DNA of 6,502 bases from UBA10906 sp049296695. GTDB lineage: Bacteria > Pseudomonadota > Gammaproteobacteria > Methylococcales > Methylomonadaceae. Both the position numbers and the translations under genes were made by a program. The stretch lies in NCBI GenBank assembly GCA_049296695.1, contig JBAQSX010000060.1:1-6502 (forward strand), read 5' to 3'. The notes beneath the pieces were generated by a model. It was not told the origin of the DNA and searched no databases. It worked only from the letters and a program-made list of their open reading frames with translations. Shown here piece after piece: positions 4,368-6,502 of this stretch (within the stretch, counting starts at the first letter, position 1; each line of letters opens with the position of its first letter).

Positions 4368-5810
4368 ATGTTAAATCAACACTCTTACGATGTAATCGTT
4401 ATCGGCGCGGGGCCTGCTGGCTATTCTTGCGCTATTCGTTGCGCTCAATTGGGCTTAAAAACCGTTTGCATTGACGACTGGCGCGATAAATTAGGGCAAA
4501 GCAATTTGGGCGGCACTTATTTGAATGCAGGTTGCGTGGCTTCGATGGCGTTGCTTGATTCTTCAAGGCTGTATCACAGTGTTAAATATGATTTAAAAAA
4601 ACACGGTATTCATGCAGATAATGTCAGCGTGGATATTAAAAAAATGATTCAACGCAAAGATGATTTAATCAGTGATTTTGGCAATAAAATCGCTAACTTA
4701 TTTGAATATCATCACATTGAGCGTTTGCATGGTAAAGCCCGTTTATTGGCAGCGCGCAAAGTTGAAGTCAAGCCCGCAGACGGCTCAGAAAGTTTTACGC
4801 TCACTGCACCTCATATTGTCTTAGCCACAGGCTCATCACCGATAGAATTGCCTTGCGCACCTATTGATAATAAATATATTGTTGATTCAACTACCGCGCT
4901 TAATTTTCCTGCTGTCCCGCAAAAACTCGCCATTATTGGCGCGGGTATTATCGGTTTAGAACTGGGCGGTATTTGGCAACGTTTAGGGGCAGAAACTATT
5001 ATTTTAGAAGCCCAAGAAAACTTCTTACCCTTAGTTGATGCTGAAATTGCAGTCACTGCTTACCATATTTACCGCCAACAAGGCTTAGATTTACGCTTAG
5101 GGGCGCGGGTCATTTCTACCAAGAAGCTTAATAAAAAAGTTATTGTGGATTATCAAGATCAGCACGGTACGCATACTTTAACGGTTGATAAATTAATTGT
5201 CGCTCCGGGGCGCAAACCCAATACCGATAAACTCGCCGCCGCTGAGGCAAATTTATTATTAGATGAAAGTGGATTTGTGCATGTTAATGATGTTTGCCGC
5301 ACCAATTTACCGGGTGTTTATGCGATTGGGGATTTAACCTTATTAGGGCCTATGCTAGCGCATAAAGGTATAGAAGAAGGTATTTTTGTGGCTGAACAAA
5401 TCGCGGGAATTAATAACCCAATTAATTACGCCATTTTACCCAGCGTGATTTATACCGACCCAGAAATTGCGTGGGTAGGGCAAACCGAACAAGCCCTCAA
5501 TGCTATGGGTGAGCCGATAAAAATCGGGGTGTTTCCCTTAACTGCCAGTGCTAGAGCCAATGCCATGAATAAAACCGAAGGCTTAGTTAAAATTATCGCC
5601 CACGCTGAAAACGATAGTTTGTTAGGCGTGCATATTATTGGCGCGAACGCCTCTGAACTGATCGCCGAAGCGGTATTGGCTATGGAATTCTCGGCTAGTA
5701 GCGAAGATTTAGCGCGAACTATTCACGCCCATCCTACCTTATCTGAAAGCTTATATGAAGCCGCGCAAATGATTAAACAACGCTCGCTACATTTACCACT
5801 CACCCAATAA
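4368..5810 (+). CDS. Dihydrolipoamide dehydrogenase-like flavoprotein with an altered redox site
   Basis: This gene encodes 480 residues (E. coli Lpd is 474). Ordinary Lpd reoxidises dihydrolipoyl groups of 2-oxoacid dehydrogenase and glycine-cleavage complexes, passing electrons via a Cys pair and FAD to NAD+. Seen here: the FAD-binding GAGPAG (13-18), the NAD-binding GAGIIG (191-196) with an acidic residue at the end of the next strand (favouring NADH), GVYAIGD late in the second FAD segment, and the dimerisation domain with HPTLSE, giving the His455-Glu460 base pair. The whole chain resembles Pseudomonas-type Lpd. The active-site loop is abnormal: GGTYLNAGCVASMALL (48-63) stands where the family has GGTCLNVGCIPSKALL. 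The first cysteine is Tyr51, Cys56 is retained, Pro becomes Ala58 and the conserved Lys becomes Met60. No disulfide can form there, so lipoamide oxidation is doubtful. No lipoyl-complex genes adjoin it. There is no clear ribosome site. A hairpin terminator follows directly. Confidence 0.9.
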   Translation: MLNQHSYDVIVIGAGPAGYSCAIRCAQLGLKTVCIDDWRDKLGQSNLGGTYLNAGCVASMALLDSSRLYHSVKYDLKKHGIHADNVSVDIKKMIQRKDDLISDFGNKIANLFEYHHIERLHGKARLLAARKVEVKPADGSESFTLTAPHIVLATGSSPIELPCAPIDNKYIVDSTTALNFPAVPQKLAIIGAGIIGLELGGIWQRLGAETIILEAQENFLPLVDAEIAVTAYHIYRQQGLDLRLGARVISTKKLNKKVIVDYQDQHGTHTLTVDKLIVAPGRKPNTDKLAAAEANLLLDESGFVHVNDVCRTNLPGVYAIGDLTLLGPMLAHKGIEEGIFVAEQIAGINNPINYAILPSVIYTDPEIAWVGQTEQALNAMGEPIKIGVFPLTASARANAMNKTEGLVKIIAHAENDSLLGVHIIGANASELIAEAVLAMEFSASSEDLARTIHAHPTLSESLYEAAQMIKQRSLHLPLTQ

Positions 5811-5820
5811 ATCATCTCAC

Positions 5821-5850
5821 GGAGTACAAACTTGTGTTGTACTCCATTTT
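5821..5850 (+). terminator. Intrinsic terminator after the Lpd homologue
   Basis: GGAGTACAA (5821-5829) pairs perfectly with TTGTACTCC (5837-5845) around a 7-base loop, 10 bases after the stop codon, followed by ATTTT. The T run is short, so termination may be partial. A small hairpin, GCCT/AGGC (5851-5865), follows. Confidence 0.65.
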
Positions 5851-5879
5851 GCCTAAAAAACAGGCATGACCAAAAAATG

Positions 5880-5903
5880 ACAGCTTTTCCTAGGCTAAGC
5901 TGT
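5880..5903. other. Inverted repeat upstream of the ferredoxin gene
   Basis: ACAGCTT (5880-5886) and AAGCTGT (5897-5903) are exact inverted arms around ten bases containing CCTAGG. The dyad lies just upstream of the candidate ferredoxin promoter and could be a regulator site or a chance hairpin. No T run follows. Confidence 0.3.
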
Positions 5904-5931
5904 TCTAAGATTTTCACCTTTCTGCTACTAT
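5903..5931 (+). promoter_or_regulatory. Candidate promoter of the ferredoxin gene
   Basis: TACTAT (5926-5931) is a fair -10, 17 bases after a poor -35 (TTCTAA, 5903-5908). It would give a leader of about 43 bases. It fits a separate transcript for the ferredoxin, given the terminator upstream. Confidence 0.3.
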
Positions 5932-5980
5932 AGCCAGTGGTACACCTACCTTTTCACCTAAAACTTTTCGAGTAATTAAT

Positions 5981-6304
5981 ATGGCTTTTGTAGTCACTGA
6001 AAATTGTATTAAATGTAAATTCACCGATTGTGTTGATGTTTGTCCTGTAGACTGCTTTCGCGAAGGCCCTAATTTCTTAGTTATCGATCCCGATGAATGT
6101 ATTGACTGCACCTTGTGCGAACCCGAATGCCCCGCACACGCTATTTTTGCTGAAGATGAAGTGCCAGACGATCAACAACAATTCATCGCTTTAAACGCTG
6201 AATTATCTAAAGTGTGGCCCGTTATTACTGAAGTGAAAACCCCTTCAGAAGATGCTGATAGCTGGAATGGCAAAGCAGGTAAATTCGAGTTTTTAGAACA
6301 TTAA
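5981..6304 (+). CDS. fdxA: 7Fe ferredoxin ([3Fe-4S][4Fe-4S]), Azotobacter FdI type
   Basis: This gene encodes 107 residues, the same size as Azotobacter vinelandii ferredoxin I (106 plus Met), to which it is very similar over its whole length. It is a soluble low-potential electron carrier. CIKCKFTDCVDVCPVDC (9-25) and CIDCTLCEPEC (40-50) supply the clusters: by homology Cys9, Cys17 and Cys50 hold the [3Fe-4S] cluster and Cys21, Cys40, Cys43 and Cys46 the [4Fe-4S] cluster; Cys12 and Cys25 are non-ligands. The C-terminal extension (about 60-107, including LNAELSKVWP) is the part that marks this type off from short 8Fe ferredoxins. The ATG is preceded by only a weak GAG about ten bases away. 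It lies 170 bases after the Lpd-like flavoprotein on the same strand but probably has its own promoter. In FdI, the protein also contributes to redox-responsive regulation; whether that applies here is unknown. Confidence 0.96.
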   Translation: MAFVVTENCIKCKFTDCVDVCPVDCFREGPNFLVIDPDECIDCTLCEPECPAHAIFAEDEVPDDQQQFIALNAELSKVWPVITEVKTPSEDADSWNGKAGKFEFLEH

Positions 6305-6367
6305 TTAAAATAAGCATTATTGCTTTTACACAACAAAAATAATACAGTCTACATTTTAACTGTTAAT

Positions 6368-6405
6368 AAAAAAGCCCAGTCGTTTTTAAAACACTGGGCT
6401 TTTTT
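6368..6405. terminator. Strong bidirectional intrinsic terminator after fdxA
   Basis: AAAAAAGCCCAGT (6368-6380) pairs with ACTGGGCTTTTTT (6393-6405) around a 12-base loop. The GC stem is flanked by A on the left and T on the right (T run 6400-6406), so it can terminate transcripts from either side. It lies about 64 bases after the ferredoxin stop codon. Confidence 0.88.
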
Positions 6406-6421
6406 TATTGTAGTTATATTT

Positions 6422-6502
6422 GGTAGTGCATCAAAAAAGTAGGCTAGTTAATATCAAACCTTTCGGAGTTCAAACCTAGGTTTGAACTCCAACTAAAATA
6501 GC
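6422..6502 (+). mobile_element. MITE-like repeat element, partial (cut by window end)
   Basis: The first 81 bases match the minus strand of the complete element (2783 back to 2704), differing at one substitution (GTTAAT for GTGAAT) and in a short variable patch (CTTT for AAT, one base longer). It has the A end GGTAGTGCATCAAAA and the full central palindrome. By comparison about 34 bases are missing beyond the window. The 8 bases before it, TTATATTT (6414-6421), are the expected target duplication. It starts 16 bases past the ferredoxin terminator. Confidence 0.82.
6465..6490. repeat. Second copy of the perfect 26-bp palindrome
   Basis: The 26 bases are identical to 2716-2741, including the CCTAGG centre, while the flanking spacer of the element has diverged in sequence and length. 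Confidence 0.82.

Noticed and set aside
1..6502. Possible circular element joined through the shared repeat at both ends
   Set aside because: The octamers flanking the two partial copies differ, about five bases are missing between them, and the window carries no replication or mobility gene. A contig broken at a repeat is simpler.
1..6502. Composite transposon formed by the repeat copies flanking housekeeping genes
   Set aside because: There is no transposase, and the complete copy has its own target duplication, so it inserted alone; the cargo is ordinary chromosomal genes.

Overview
This is an AT-rich bacterial window with tightly packed genes. Protein-level resemblances (a 7Fe ferredoxin close to Azotobacter FdI, a Pseudomonas-type lipoamide dehydrogenase homologue, a SSB with an E. 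coli-like core, and a HIT protein of proteobacterial type) point to a gammaproteobacterium. The low GC and hairpin-rich intergenic repeats would suit a Thiotrichales/Beggiatoa-like sulfur bacterium, but that placement is inference, not a species call.

Layout: 1-29 is the end of a small repeat element. 152-1042 (-) encodes an exported cyclophilin-type peptidyl-prolyl isomerase with an extra C-terminal InlB-like repeat domain. It is divergent from a likely two-gene unit on the + strand: a HIT-family protein (about 1169-1591) and ssb (1623-2108). A pair of related hairpins fills the gap between ssb and the convergent gene ridA (2232-2636, -). Upstream of ridA on the same strand lies chrA (2791 to about 4131, -), a two-domain chromate-transporter family protein. 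Between chrA and ridA sits a complete 114-bp MITE-like element with terminal inverted repeats, a perfect 26-bp central palindrome and an 8-bp target duplication. On the + strand, 4368-5810 encodes a lipoamide-dehydrogenase homologue followed by a hairpin terminator, then fdxA (5981-6304), a 7Fe ferredoxin with a strong terminator. The window closes inside a further copy of the repeat element (6422-6502).

The genes are mostly housekeeping and do not form one obvious pathway. Two things stand out. First, the lipoamide-dehydrogenase homologue has lost the first of its two redox cysteines (Tyr51 instead of Cys) and has several other changes in the normally near-invariant active-site loop, while FAD, NAD and His-Glu motifs remain. 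It is therefore unlikely to be an ordinary Lpd, and it lies next to a ferredoxin gene. Second, the non-autonomous repeat element is caught with its target duplication. Removing it reconstructs a 32-nt chrA-ridA spacing, suggesting these two genes were once cotranscribed and that the insertion rewired the junction. I found no CRISPR array, tRNA, rRNA, transposase or phage gene, and no clear defence or biosynthetic system.
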